64,000 nucleotides of DNA from Akkermansiaceae bacterium (lineage in GTDB: Bacteria; Verrucomicrobiota; Verrucomicrobiia; Verrucomicrobiales; Akkermansiaceae): contig CAIKHZ010000030.1 in the NCBI GenBank assembly GCA_903827375.1, positions 62,001 to 126,000 on the forward strand, written 5' to 3'. Shown here one piece after another: positions 38,853 through 47,367 of the stretch. Both the position numbers and the translations under genes were made by a program. How positions within the stretch are numbered: the first letter of the stretch is position 1; every line of letters starts with the position of its first letter. The notes below the pieces were generated by a model, which worked only from the letters and a program-made list of their open reading frames with translations, was not told the DNA's origin and did no database searches.

Positions 38853-39567
38853 TTTCGTCTAATTTTGCGAGTTCACGTTTGAGCACCGCACCCACCCGAT
38901 GTTTCGCCAAATACACCTGTGCCATGCTCACATTCAAATGATCCTGCACCTTTTTCGCATCCCACTGCTTGATCACGTAACAATCAAATATCTGGTACTG
39001 TTTGGGCGACACATGGGCCTTGACCCGGGTGAGCGCCGCATCGGCGACGTTCTTCTTCCACTCCATATCCCACAAGCGCGACAGCACCTCTCCATTGGGA
39101 TCTTCCACCCGGTCAATCACTGCTGTCTTGCGGTCATTCTCCCACTCCCCCCCCACCATCGCGGTGTCCTTCTTGCGTTTGCGAAACTGGTCGTTGATGC
39201 GCCAGCGCGTCATGTTCATCAGCCACGTCTTGAACGACCCCTGCGCCGGATCGTACAAGTTCTTCTTGCTCTGCTTGGCAATCGACAAAATCGTCTCCTG
39301 CACACAGTCAAATGCCTCGTCGGAGCGCAGCCCGGCCTTGATTGCCACCGAATAAATCAGCCGCCAGTAAATCTTGTAGAATTCGTCCCATGCCTGCTGG
39401 TCTTCCCAGTTGTCGAGCTTGGCAATCAAGCTCTTGCGCGTCTTGGCGTACGCCTCCCCCAGAATTGCGTCCCCCTGCAACGATTCTGGTTCTTTCCCGG
39501 TTGGTTCGTTTCCCTCGGCCATCGGGGCCGAGTGTAGCAGATCCCCGGGCACTTGTCTTTCTCTCAT
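38842..39567 (-). CDS. ECF-type RNA polymerase sigma factor
   Basis: 241 residues (226 if started at ATG 39522). Region 2 is seen in WDEFYKIYWRLIYSVAIKAG...DEAFDCVQETIL and KTWLMNMTRWRINDQFRKRK. Region 4 is the helix-turn-helix ending AQVYLAKHRVGAVLKREL. There is no anti-sigma gene. The gene overlaps the Ser/Thr kinase gene, matching ECF groups thought to be controlled by phosphorylation. An inverted repeat 12 bases before the 39567 start could be an operator or part of the promoter. Confidence 0.88.
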   Translation of the reverse strand: MRERQVPGDLLHSAPMAEGNEPTGKEPESLQGDAILGEAYAKTRKSLIAKLDNWEDQQAWDEFYKIYWRLIYSVAIKAGLRSDEAFDCVQETILSIAKQSKKNLYDPAQGSFKTWLMNMTRWRINDQFRKRKKDTAMVGGEWENDRKTAVIDRVEDPNGEVLSRLWDMEWKKNVADAALTRVKAHVSPKQYQIFDCYVIKQWDAKKVQDHLNVSMAQVYLAKHRVGAVLKRELAKLDENAD

Positions 39568-39578
39568 TCTGAAACTTC

Positions 39579-39603
39579 ATAACTCATTCACGTAGAGAGT
39601 TAT
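39579..39603 (-). promoter_or_regulatory. Inverted repeat before the sigma factor gene
   Basis: ATAACTC (39579-39585) and GAGTTAT (39597-39603) form a perfect 7-bp dyad with an 11-base spacer, ending 12 bases before the ATG at 39567. The size and place fit a repressor site or an mRNA hairpin near the ribosome site. The regulator is unknown. Confidence 0.4.
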
Positions 39604-39935
39604 ACAACAGAAAACCAAACCAAAAACCGGCATCTAAAACGCCCATCCCGAGGTTTTCAGCGGTCTTGACCAAGGTGGGGAATGGGCTGAGCAAGGCGCG
39701 AAGTTTCATTCACATCACATGGCGCTTCTGCCAGAGGCGCGCTACCACGGCCTGCCAGGGGCGCGGCGAGGCGTCGCACGAGCATCCTGGCCGCTGCCAT
39801 TCTTCAGCATGGGAACATCTGGCCCCCGACCGCTAAAAGATGTTCGAGGTCTGCTGTTCAGTCCCTGCATTGGATTTCGTCTCGACAGCTGCGACGAAGC
39901 GCGCCATTTTCCTCCGGCCCTATCGTACATTTCAC
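39604..39935. repeat. Intergenic region with a degenerate interspersed repeat
   Basis: A 332-base region between the divergent sigma factor and metallophosphoesterase genes. About 39720-39835 is a GC-rich, imperfectly palindromic segment; read on the minus strand it encodes the phrase NGSGQDARATPRRAP, typical of dispersed PVC repeats, and contains GGCCAGGATGC, similar to the hairpins at 18142. The remainder must hold both promoters. No gene is supported. Confidence 0.5.
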
Positions 39936-40658
39936 ATGCGGATCGCTCTTTTCGGTGACATTCACGCCAACCTCGAAGCCCTCGAGGCTGTGCTCAACGA
40001 CGCTTCAAAACAAGGCGTCAACGACTACGTGTGCCTCGGCGACGTGGTCGGTTACAACGCCGACCCGGTCGCCTGCTTGGAAACCATCCGGCAGATGGAG
40101 TGCCCGACCATCAAGGGCAACCACGACGAGGACGCCGCAGGCAACCACTCACTGGAAAGCATGAACCCGGTGGCCGCCGCCGCCCTCCAGTGGACCCGCG
40201 CCCAACTCAATGACGATCAACGCCTGTGGCTTCAGCGCCTGCGCATGGTGCGCCAAGTGGCTGATTTCACCGTGGTCCACAGCACCTTGGACCAACCGGC
40301 ACATTGGAATTATGTGACCAACCGCTTCGATGCGATGGCCAATTTTTCCTATCAATTCACTCAAATTTGTTTTCATGGTCACACTCACGTGCCGCGGGTT
40401 TACACCAAGAGCGACAAGGTTCACGAGGTGCCGGCTGATTCCATCGTCATCGAGAAAAGCGCCAAATACTTTATCAACTGCGGTTCAGTAGGCCAACCGC
40501 GCGACGGTGACTGGCGCTCCTGTTACGCCATTTACGACAGCGACCATCAGCTCGTGGTATTTCGCCGGGTCGAATATGACATAGCCAAAACCCAGGCAAA
40601 AATCCTTGCCGCCGGGTTGCCGCCGATGCTCGCTGAGCGTATCGCCGAAGGCCGCTGA
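39936..40658 (+). CDS. Calcineurin-like metallophosphoesterase
   Basis: 240-residue cytoplasmic metallophosphoesterase. All metal motifs are present: GDIHAN (Asp8, His10), LGDVVGYNADP, GNHDED, VVHST, and HGHTHVPRVY. The metal centre hydrolyses phosphoesters; the overall pattern is that of the YfcE/MJ0936-like group with possible diadenosine or nucleotide substrates. ATG 39936 starts the conserved MRIALFGDIH; the frame extends upstream only into the intergenic repeat. Confidence 0.92.
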   Translation: MRIALFGDIHANLEALEAVLNDASKQGVNDYVCLGDVVGYNADPVACLETIRQMECPTIKGNHDEDAAGNHSLESMNPVAAAALQWTRAQLNDDQRLWLQRLRMVRQVADFTVVHSTLDQPAHWNYVTNRFDAMANFSYQFTQICFHGHTHVPRVYTKSDKVHEVPADSIVIEKSAKYFINCGSVGQPRDGDWRSCYAIYDSDHQLVVFRRVEYDIAKTQAKILAAGLPPMLAERIAEGR

Positions 40659-40734
40659 GGCGTACGAGCATGGCGAGAGCCATCAGCCCCCCCAGCCTCG
40701 ACCTTATTTTTGCCAGGGGGTGAGGTAAACCCAT

Positions 40735-40790
40735 TTGGAAGAAAGAAAACTGGCAGGATGCCCGCGCCACCGATGGCAACGATAGGAACT
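40735..40790. repeat. Single copy of the interspersed GGA-loop hairpin element
   Basis: GGCA-GGA-TGCC (40752-40762) followed by CGCGCCACC, a diverged form of the cluster at 18142-18255. Read on the minus strand it gives GGAGILPV, another phrase typical of PVC dispersed repeats. Confidence 0.55.
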
Positions 40791-40840
40791 TTCCAAGCCA
40801 AAACCAGTGGCTGTAGCCATGAATCTGGGACGAAGCTTCG

Positions 40841-41554
40841 TTAGTGATAGCGATTGTAGATACGTGCCCAAAATGGCGTAAAGCTAACAAGCAGTTTTTC
40901 GTACGCAGCCCTTTCCGCTTTTTTACGCGCGCTATCGATCGCGTTGCTACTTCCCCAAGCGATCGTGAGTCCGGAGCGCGAGTCGCCCTCCTCAAGTGCG
41001 CCGTAGATATAGCCGGTTTTGGTATCCATCAGGATGGCAGAGGCTGTGGAGTGGATCTTGTATCGCTGATTGGGAGCTAGGCCGAGCGTGAGTGTGGTGA
41101 GCGGCGCTATGACATCGTTGTCGCTGAACTCGGTAGCGAGCGTATAAATCAGGATAGCGTCGGCCTGAAGTTTTGCGGCGGCCTCGCGAAGATCCAGGTC
41201 TGATGAAAGGGACTTCGGCAGCAACAGACGGTTGAGCGAGACGATGCCCTCGACGCCACGCAGCTTGGAAAGCGCGTCAATGTCTTGTTCCGTCTCGATG
41301 TCGCGAGTCGTAACGACACTAAAGGCACCGGAGCCAATCCCCTGCGCCGACTCAGAGCGGTATCCGCTCTCCTGAACCCGCACGACAGCGATGTTTGCTG
41401 GGAACTTGATGGCTGGGCGAGCCACAAATGCCTTCTTGACTCGTGGATCAGTGAAAGTGCTCAGGTCGGCTTGGCGTCCAGGCGTGACATAACTGGAGCA
41501 CGAAGCATAGAAAATTGCAGTGAACAGCGAGAGGACGAGGTGCAGCGATTTCAT
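40841..41554 (-). CDS. Predicted outer-envelope lipoprotein, unknown function
   Basis: 237 residues. A type II signal peptide ends in a lipobox-like FYASC with Cys19 as the lipidation site. The mature protein has VARPAIKFPANIAVVRVQESGY and LQADAILIYTLATEF segments, which resemble curli-assembly (CsgG)-like or LPS-assembly lipoprotein folds only vaguely; I recognise no family. It stands alone between two convergent or divergent neighbours and has somewhat lower GC than they do. Confidence 0.75.
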   Translation of the reverse strand: MKSLHLVLSLFTAIFYASCSSYVTPGRQADLSTFTDPRVKKAFVARPAIKFPANIAVVRVQESGYRSESAQGIGSGAFSVVTTRDIETEQDIDALSKLRGVEGIVSLNRLLLPKSLSSDLDLREAAAKLQADAILIYTLATEFSDNDVIAPLTTLTLGLAPNQRYKIHSTASAILMDTKTGYIYGALEEGDSRSGLTIAWGSSNAIDSARKKAERAAYEKLLVSFTPFWARIYNRYH

Positions 41555-41786
41555 AGATTTGTGGATGCGAAACCTACCCTATACGCGGTGGGGTAGTCCA
41601 ATTTTGCACGAAGCCTGCGTGATGGTGCATGAATCACAAATGAATTGCGCCGTCTTGACCGGGCGACGCGTAGAATGTTTCATTTTCGGGATAGGAGCAT
41701 CCGACCCGAAGCCCGGACAACGCCCCCCTCCTTCAAGTGCAAGAAAACTGCCCGAGGCCCCCGTATTCCAGAGAACCTTTTTCCTC

Positions 41787-43445
41787 ATGACCCGCCCGCT
41801 GTTACCGCTGCTCGCACTCACCACGGCGCTCGCCGCCCAGGAACCTGTCCGCCAAGCCGCAGAGGCCCGCTTGTGGCTGCAAGTGCCCGCCGGACAAGCC
41901 CCCTTGGGCGAGTTGCGGATTTCTAACGGAGCCGCCGGTCCTGCCGCGTGGGAGAAGGACCCGGCCCTGCGCGAGCGGCATAGCGACGTGGTGTTTCCGA
42001 TCCGCTGGTGGGCCTGGAGCGAGAACAGCATCTCCTTCACCCCGACGCAGGATGGTTCCGTCGAGTTGATACTCTGCGGCCCATGGGCCCAGGACAAAAA
42101 CACCACCCTCATCCGCCAGGAAGTCCTCTGGGATGACCTCAGCGCTGAGGGCGCTACCCTCATCAATGGCGGCTTCGAGCAAACTGAAAATGGCCTTCCC
42201 GTCGGCTGGAAATCCACCTGGTCCGCCTATCCGGATGCCAGTGCATGGCCGCTGGCCCACGCCGCGGCGCTCACCGGAAAGGGCTTGGCCGCCACCTGGC
42301 ACAACCGCCCGCTGGCTCAGACACTCCAACTCAAAGCCGGCCGAAAAGTCGTGCTCAAACTCCACGCCAAAGCCGCCACACCCCCCGGTTTCACCCCGCC
42401 GAAGCGCCTCGGCAATGACACCCCGGCGCACCGTGCGCTGGCCGGCATGAAGCGCGGCGTGAACCTCGGCAACGGTTGGGAGGCCCCACCGGGAAACAAC
42501 TGGGGCGTCAAATTCACCACCAAAGACATCGAAAACATCTCCGCCGAGGGCTTCGACCACATTCGCGTACCCGTCGCCTTCCACTTCCACCTCCAACCCA
42601 CCAATCAGGGCTGGGACCTGTCCCCCACCCTGCTCGCCGATCTCGAACCCGTTCTCCGCCGTGCCCTCGACAAACACCTCCATGTCTTGCTAGACTGGCA
42701 TCATTTCAATGATCTAACCACCGATCCAGAGGCCAACAGCAAGCGCTTCATCGGGGGGTGGCAAGCCATTGCCCGGCATTTCAAGGACTGGCCGCCGGGC
42801 CTGTTTCTCGAGCTTCTCAACGAACCCTGCGACGCCCTCACCACAGAAGTCGCCAATCCTATCTATCAAAAAACCATTGCCGCCATCCGCGCCATCGACC
42901 CCACCCGGATCCTCGTCGTGAGCCCCGGCCGTTGGGGGCAGGTGGGAGAACTCGACAAGCTGCGCCTGCCGGATGAAGACGCCCGGATCATCGTCACCGT
43001 CCATTGCTACGAGCCGTTTTATTTCACCCATCAGGGAGCGAGCTGGGTCGAGTTGCAGGAGCTGCGCGGCATCGTCTATCCAGGCCCGCCGTCCGTTCCC
43101 TATCAACTTCCAAACTCCCTGCGCGAGAAGACCGGGCTGCGTGCCTTCGTGCAGGCCTACAACACCCTGCCGACCGACCAAAACCCCAGTTCTTCCCGCG
43201 TCATCAAGGAAGCCCTCGCCACCGCCAGCGAGTGGTCGGTGTTCTTTGGCAGACCCGTCCACCTCGGGGAATTCGGCAGCCACAACATCGGTGATGCCGC
43301 CAGCCGCGGCCGCTATCTCAAGGATGTTAGAACGCTGGCTGAGGCGAGCAAAATCCCGTGGTCGCTGTGGGAATGGAAATCGAGTTTCGGTTACTGGGAT
43401 CCGGTGAAAGACCAACCGCGCTTCCGCAGCAGCCTGATGAAATGA
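41787..43445 (+). CDS. Secreted GH5 endoglucanase-type glycosidase
   Basis: 552 residues. A signal peptide (MTRPLLPLLALTTALAAQEP) and an N-terminal beta-sandwich of about 200 residues (FEQTENGLPVGWKSTW-type carbohydrate-binding fold) precede a GH5 barrel starting MKRGVNLGNGWE. The retaining catalytic pair is Glu346 in LELLNEPCD and Glu495 in HLGEFGSHN; HCYEPFYFTHQG and the terminal SLWEWKSSFGYWDP also fit. Likely cleaves beta-1,4-glucan or mannan. The frame is open 89 codons upstream, but the signal peptide fixes the start. Confidence 0.92.
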   Translation: MTRPLLPLLALTTALAAQEPVRQAAEARLWLQVPAGQAPLGELRISNGAAGPAAWEKDPALRERHSDVVFPIRWWAWSENSISFTPTQDGSVELILCGPWAQDKNTTLIRQEVLWDDLSAEGATLINGGFEQTENGLPVGWKSTWSAYPDASAWPLAHAAALTGKGLAATWHNRPLAQTLQLKAGRKVVLKLHAKAATPPGFTPPKRLGNDTPAHRALAGMKRGVNLGNGWEAPPGNNWGVKFTTKDIENISAEGFDHIRVPVAFHFHLQPTNQGWDLSPTLLADLEPVLRRALDKHLHVLLDWHHFNDLTTDPEANSKRFIGGWQAIARHFKDWPPGLFLELLNEPCDALTTEVANPIYQKTIAAIRAIDPTRILVVSPGRWGQVGELDKLRLPDEDARIIVTVHCYEPFYFTHQGASWVELQELRGIVYPGPPSVPYQLPNSLREKTGLRAFVQAYNTLPTDQNPSSSRVIKEALATASEWSVFFGRPVHLGEFGSHNIGDAASRGRYLKDVRTLAEASKIPWSLWEWKSSFGYWDPVKDQPRFRSSLMK

Positions 43446-43454
43446 ATCCCACCA

Positions 43455-43485
43455 GAGCTTGGCCGGAGCTTGGCTCGGAGCTTGG
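43455..43485 (+). repeat. Three GAGCTTGG copies before thyA
   Basis: GAGCTTGG occurs at 43455-43462, 43466-43473 and 43478-43485, at 11- and 12-base intervals, between the GH5 stop and the thyA GTG start. The near-helical spacing could suit a DNA-binding protein, or it may be a small tandem duplication. Confidence 0.55.
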
Positions 43486-43524
43486 TTCTTGCCAGAGCAG
43501 GCCGGATGTGGCTGACTTTTCGGC

Positions 43525-44337
43525 GTGAGAAATTACCTAGATTTGCTGCGGGAGGTGCTGGAAAACGGCGAATTGCGCGACGACCGCACGGGCACCGGCA
43601 CGCTAGCGGTTTTCGGACGGCAGGTGCGCTACGACTTGCGAAATGGTTTCCCCTGCCTCACCACGAAGAAGTTGCACCTGCGCTCTATCATCTATGAATT
43701 GTTGTGGATGCTGCGCGGTGACACAAACACCGGCTTTCTCAAGGACAACGGCGTGAGCATCTGGAATGAATGGGCCGACTCGGAGGGCGAACTCGGCCCG
43801 GTCTATGGCAAACAGTGGCGGGCCTGGCCCACGCCGGATGGTCGCAGCATTGATCAGATCCACCTGCTCATCGATGAGTTGCGCGGAGATCCGTATTCGC
43901 GGCGCCACATTGTGTCGGCCTGGAACGTCGGCCAGATCCACCAGATGGCGCTGCCGCCCTGCCACTTGCTGTTTCAGTTTTTTGTACACGCGCCTCGCGA
44001 CGGCAAGCGCGCTGGGTTGTCATGCCAACTCTATCAACGCAGCGCTGATTTATTTCTAGGGGTACCCTTCAACATTGCCTCGTATGCCCTGCTCACCCGG
44101 ATGATTGCCCACGTTTGCGATTACGAAGCGCGCGACTTTATCCACACCTTTGGCGACGTCCACATCTACGCCAACCATTTGGAGCAAGCGCACCTTCAAT
44201 TGACGCGCGATGCCAAACCACTGCCCTCGCTGTGGCTCAATCCCAAGGTCAGTGATATTGACGCCTTCACCTTCGAGGATATCCGACTCGATCATTACGA
44301 CCCCCACCCAGCGATCAAGGCTGACGTGTCGGTCTAA
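43525..44337 (+). CDS. thyA: Thymidylate synthase
   Basis: 270 residues; converts dUMP to dTMP with methylene-THF. The family order is complete: [15 protein letters not shown], the nucleophile Cys146 in [37 protein letters not shown], and HIYANHLEQ. The start is GTG (43525), giving [15 protein letters not shown] as in homologues. It is followed 8 bases later by folA, which regenerates THF from the DHF it produces. Confidence 0.98.
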   Translation: MRNYLDLLREVLENGELRDDRTGTGTLAVFGRQVRYDLRNGFPCLTTKKLHLRSIIYELLWMLRGDTNTGFLKDNGVSIWNEWADSEGELGPVYGKQWRAWPTPDGRSIDQIHLLIDELRGDPYSRRHIVSAWNVGQIHQMALPPCHLLFQFFVHAPRDGKRAGLSCQLYQRSADLFLGVPFNIASYALLTRMIAHVCDYEARDFIHTFGDVHIYANHLEQAHLQLTRDAKPLPSLWLNPKVSDIDAFTFEDIRLDHYDPHPAIKADVSV

Positions 44338-44345
44338 GCAAAACC

Positions 44346-44813
44346 ATGAAATTGCATCTCACGGCAATCGTGGCGATGACCCCGCAGCGGGTCATCGGAC
44401 GCAACGGGAAACTGCCCTGGCACCTGCCTGATGATCTGGCGTTTTTTAAACGCAGCACGTCCGGACACCCGATCGTGATGGGCCGCAAAACCTACCAATC
44501 GCTGGGGCGGCCACTGCCCAAACGCCGCAACATCGTGCTGACCCGGGATTCTAACTGGTCTGCAGCAGGCGTGGAGGTGCTCCATGCGCCGGCGGGTCTG
44601 GCAGAGCTGCCCGGCTTGGACGAACCGGTGTTTATCATCGGCGGGGCTGAGATCTATCAAGCATTTCTGCCGCTGCTGGATGATTTGCTAATCAGTCATC
44701 TGGTGGAAAATCACACTGGCGACACGTGGTTTCCCGAGTTTGAGGCGGCTTTCCCCAACTCTGAAATCGTCGAATCCCACCCCACCTTCGTCGTACGCCG
44801 ATGGTGGCGTTAG
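44346..44813 (+). CDS. folA: Dihydrofolate reductase
   Basis: 155 residues; reduces DHF to THF with NADPH. Motifs are IVAMTPQRVIGRNGKLPWHLPDDL with the catalytic Asp, VMGRKTYQSLGRPLPKRRNIVLTR for NADPH, and FIIGGAEIYQAFLP. It forms a two-gene unit with thyA. Its stop codon overlaps the stop of the convergent ribD gene within 4 bases, so no terminator separates them. Confidence 0.97.
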   Translation: MKLHLTAIVAMTPQRVIGRNGKLPWHLPDDLAFFKRSTSGHPIVMGRKTYQSLGRPLPKRRNIVLTRDSNWSAAGVEVLHAPAGLAELPGLDEPVFIIGGAEIYQAFLPLLDDLLISHLVENHTGDTWFPEFEAAFPNSEIVESHPTFVVRRWWR

Positions 44814-45853
44814 TTTCGAATGAGGCCGCGCAGACACAGGTCGTCATCGAGGTGGCGGACGCTCAGACCGGTTAGTTCGAGCGACGCGGGGAAATGTGCG
44901 GTGGCCAGTGCAGGCACTCCGCCGCCGCAGAGCCGCGGTGCCAGATAGATGACGACCTCATCGACCAGTCCTGCCTCAAGCAGGGCTGCGGAAAACCGGC
45001 CGCCGGCCTCCACCAGCACGCTGAGTACGCCTTGTTCGCTGGCGAGGGCACGCAACATTTCTGATAGATCGGTGCCTGGCCGGATCAGCGTGCGATCGCG
45101 CCAGGCGTCGGTGAACAAGGGCGCATCCAAGGGCAGTGATGTGGGGTGATTGGTGACGACGACGCGCCACGGTTGGAGGCGGCCATCCAACAAACCGGGC
45201 AGGCGAAGGGTGAGTGCGGGTTTGTCGCGGCGGACAGTTTCGCCGCTTGTGAGGATGGCGTCAACTGAAGCGCGGAGGTGTTGGACGTCGGCCCTGGCGG
45301 ATTCGCCGGTGAGCCACTGGCCTTCGCCGGGCGGGCGGGTGATGCGCCCATCCAAGCTCATGGCGGTTTTCCAAATCAGCCAAGGCAGGCCGCAACCACT
45401 GACCTTGAAAAACGGACGGAGCAAGGCGGCGGCAGACTCGGCGCACACGCCGGAGCTCACCTCGATGCCAGCGGAGCGCAAGATTGCATCAGCGCGGCCG
45501 ACGTGAAGCGGGTTGTCATCGGTGCAGGCGTAAACGACGCGGCCGATCCCTGCTGTGATGAGCGCCTCTGTGCAGGGCGGCGTGCGGCCATGGGTCGAGC
45601 ACGGTTCGAGGGTGATGTAGGCCGTTGCTCCCCTCACCGCCCCTGCACCATGGGCCGCAACGGCAGCGGCCAGTGCCTCGCGCTCCGCATGGGGCTGGCC
45701 AGCGGCCCGGTGCCAACCGCTGCCCAGAGGTTGGCCATTTTTGACGATGAGAGCGCCAACCGGCGGATTGGGAGCCGTGCGCCCGACCCCCTTGGCGGCT
45801 TCGGCGAGCGCCAGGGTCATCCAAAAAGTATCATCTGCGCTGCTTGGAATCAC
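44810..45853 (-). CDS. ribD: Bifunctional riboflavin deaminase-reductase RibD
   Basis: About 347 residues. The deaminase half has the zinc motif HAEREAL and PCSTHGRTPPC; the reductase half has KTAMSLDGRITRPPGEGQWLTG and LVEAGGRFSAALLEAGLVDEVV. It catalyses the second and third steps of riboflavin synthesis. The open frame runs upstream to 46027, but conserved sequence begins with DDTFWMTLALAEAAKG, so the GTG at 45853 is the best start; ATG 45820 would lose conserved residues. No FMN riboswitch was seen upstream. Divergent from fabF. Confidence 0.92.
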   Translation of the reverse strand: MIPSSADDTFWMTLALAEAAKGVGRTAPNPPVGALIVKNGQPLGSGWHRAAGQPHAEREALAAAVAAHGAGAVRGATAYITLEPCSTHGRTPPCTEALITAGIGRVVYACTDDNPLHVGRADAILRSAGIEVSSGVCAESAAALLRPFFKVSGCGLPWLIWKTAMSLDGRITRPPGEGQWLTGESARADVQHLRASVDAILTSGETVRRDKPALTLRLPGLLDGRLQPWRVVVTNHPTSLPLDAPLFTDAWRDRTLIRPGTDLSEMLRALASEQGVLSVLVEAGGRFSAALLEAGLVDEVVIYLAPRLCGGGVPALATAHFPASLELTGLSVRHLDDDLCLRGLIRN

Positions 45854-45967
45854 TCCCGCAGGGTTGCGTAAAATCCCGGTGCCGACAAGCAGGCATCCCC
45901 GAAATAACAGCAATCTCGCAAAAATATCAGGCCTCCAATGCAGCAAATAGGGCCTGTACCGGCACCG

Positions 45968-45991
45968 ATCAGGGCTCGCAGGCCCCCTGAT
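45968..45991. promoter_or_regulatory. Dyad in the ribD/fabF divergent region
   Basis: ATCAGGG (45968-45974) and CCCTGAT (45985-45991) form a perfect 7-bp inverted repeat around a 10-base spacer, between divergent ribD and fabF. It could be a shared operator or a leader hairpin. Confidence 0.3.
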
Positions 45992-46042
45992 TGTGGGCAA
46001 AATGAGAAATTTTCGGCCAATTTTCACAGAAAATCTTCCAAC

Positions 46043-46048
46043 AGGTGA
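46043..46048 (+). promoter_or_regulatory. Shine-Dalgarno suggesting an upstream fabF start
   Basis: AGGTGA ends 4 bases before an ATG at 46053 that is in frame with fabF. Using it would add 20 residues (starting MPELACVASL) to the conserved start at 46113, which has no Shine-Dalgarno. Confidence 0.4.
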
Positions 46049-46112
46049 ATCAATGCCGGAACTTGCTTGCGTCGCTTCGCTGGATCAGCCAACTTTCGTC
46101 GGACACAATCTT

Positions 46113-47360
46113 ATGAACGAACGACGCGTGGTCATCACCGGCATTGGCTGCCTTTCTCCCCTCGGCAACGACTTGGCTTCCACTTGGGATGGCCTCAAGA
46201 ATGGCCGCAGCGGGATAGCGCGGATCACCCAATTGGATCTGAGCCCTTACGACTGCAAGATCGGTGGTGAGGTGAAGGGGTTTTCCGCAGACGAATACTT
46301 CAACGTGGCCAAGGATGCGAGACGGGCTGATCGCTACGTCCAATTCGCAGTGGCGGCCTCCAAAATGGCGATGCAAGATTCAGGGGTGGACGTTTCAAAA
46401 ATGAATCCGCGGCGATTCGGCGTGATGGTCGGCAGTGGCATTGGTGGCCTAGCCACCTTGGAGCGGGAACACGCCGTGCTCATGGCCAAGGGGCCCAAAC
46501 GGGTGTCGCCGTTCACCATTCCGATGATGATTTCCAATATTGCCAGCGGGATTATTTCGATCGAACACGGGTTGCTCGGACCAAACATGTGCATCGTCAC
46601 TGCCTGCGCCACCTCCAATCACAACATCGGTGAGGCATGGCGCATCATCAAGTTTGGCGACGCCGACGCGTTTTTGTGCGGCGGCGCAGAGGCGACCATC
46701 CTCGGGATGGGCTTGGCGGGTTTCGGCAACATGAAAGCGCTGAGCACCCGCAACGATGAGCCTGAACGCGCCTGTCGCCCGTTTGACAAGGGTCGCGATG
46801 GGTTTGTCATGGGCGAAGGTGCCGGCATCTTCGTCATCGAGGAATTGGAACACGCCCGCAAACGCGGCGCAAAAATCTATGCCGAACTCATCGGCTACGG
46901 CATCAGCGCTGATGCTTATCACCTCAGCGCCCCGTCACCCGATGGCAGCGGCCCTGCCTACGCCATCAAAATGGCCCTCGACCACGGCAAGGTCAATCCC
47001 GAGCAAGTCGATTACCTCAACGCCCACGCCACTTCCACGGGTCTGGGCGACATCGCCGAAACCAAGGCGATCAAGCTGGCCTTCGGTGACTATGCCAACA
47101 ACGGCCTGATGGTGAGCTCGACGAAGTCGATGACCGGCCACATGTTAGGTGCCGCAGGTGGCATTGAGTTGATTGCCAGCGTGATGGCGATTCATGACGG
47201 GGTGATTCCGCCGACGATCAATCTGGAGAACCAGGATCCTGAGTGTGACTTGGACTGCGTGCCCAACGTGGCCCGCGAGGTGCCAGTAAAAGTGGCCATC
47301 AGCAACAGCTTCGGTTTTGGCGGCCACAACGCGTCGGTGCTGGTGCGCCGTTTCGAGTAA
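46113..47360 (+). CDS. fabF: 3-oxoacyl-ACP synthase II (KAS II)
   Basis: 415 residues; condenses malonyl-ACP with acyl-ACP in fatty-acid elongation. It starts NERRVVITGIGCLSPLG, has the active-site Cys165 in VTACATSNHN, His in NAHATSTGLGD and His in KSMTGHMLGAAGG, and ends SFGFGGHNASVLVRRFE. acpP is not adjacent. The ATG at 46113 matches the family N-terminus, but the better ribosome site favours 46053. A YbgC-type thioesterase gene follows after 7 bases. Confidence 0.95.
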   Translation: MNERRVVITGIGCLSPLGNDLASTWDGLKNGRSGIARITQLDLSPYDCKIGGEVKGFSADEYFNVAKDARRADRYVQFAVAASKMAMQDSGVDVSKMNPRRFGVMVGSGIGGLATLEREHAVLMAKGPKRVSPFTIPMMISNIASGIISIEHGLLGPNMCIVTACATSNHNIGEAWRIIKFGDADAFLCGGAEATILGMGLAGFGNMKALSTRNDEPERACRPFDKGRDGFVMGEGAGIFVIEELEHARKRGAKIYAELIGYGISADAYHLSAPSPDGSGPAYAIKMALDHGKVNPEQVDYLNAHATSTGLGDIAETKAIKLAFGDYANNGLMVSSTKSMTGHMLGAAGGIELIASVMAIHDGVIPPTINLENQDPECDLDCVPNVAREVPVKVAISNSFGFGGHNASVLVRRFE

Positions 47361-47367
47361 GCCAGTC

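Noticed and set aside
41640-41700. Sigma-70 promoter (TTGACC with TAGAAT) before the GH5 gene
   Set aside because: The two hexamers are only 10 bases apart, and the hexamer at a 17-base spacing (TTTCAT) is a poor match.
43455-43485. Insertion sequence end
   Set aside because: The GAGCTTGG copies are direct, short and not near any transposase or inverted terminal repeat.
45854-46112. FMN riboswitch upstream of ribD
   Set aside because: The conserved AGGGGCAGGG and closing motifs of the RFN element are absent; only a simple dyad is present.
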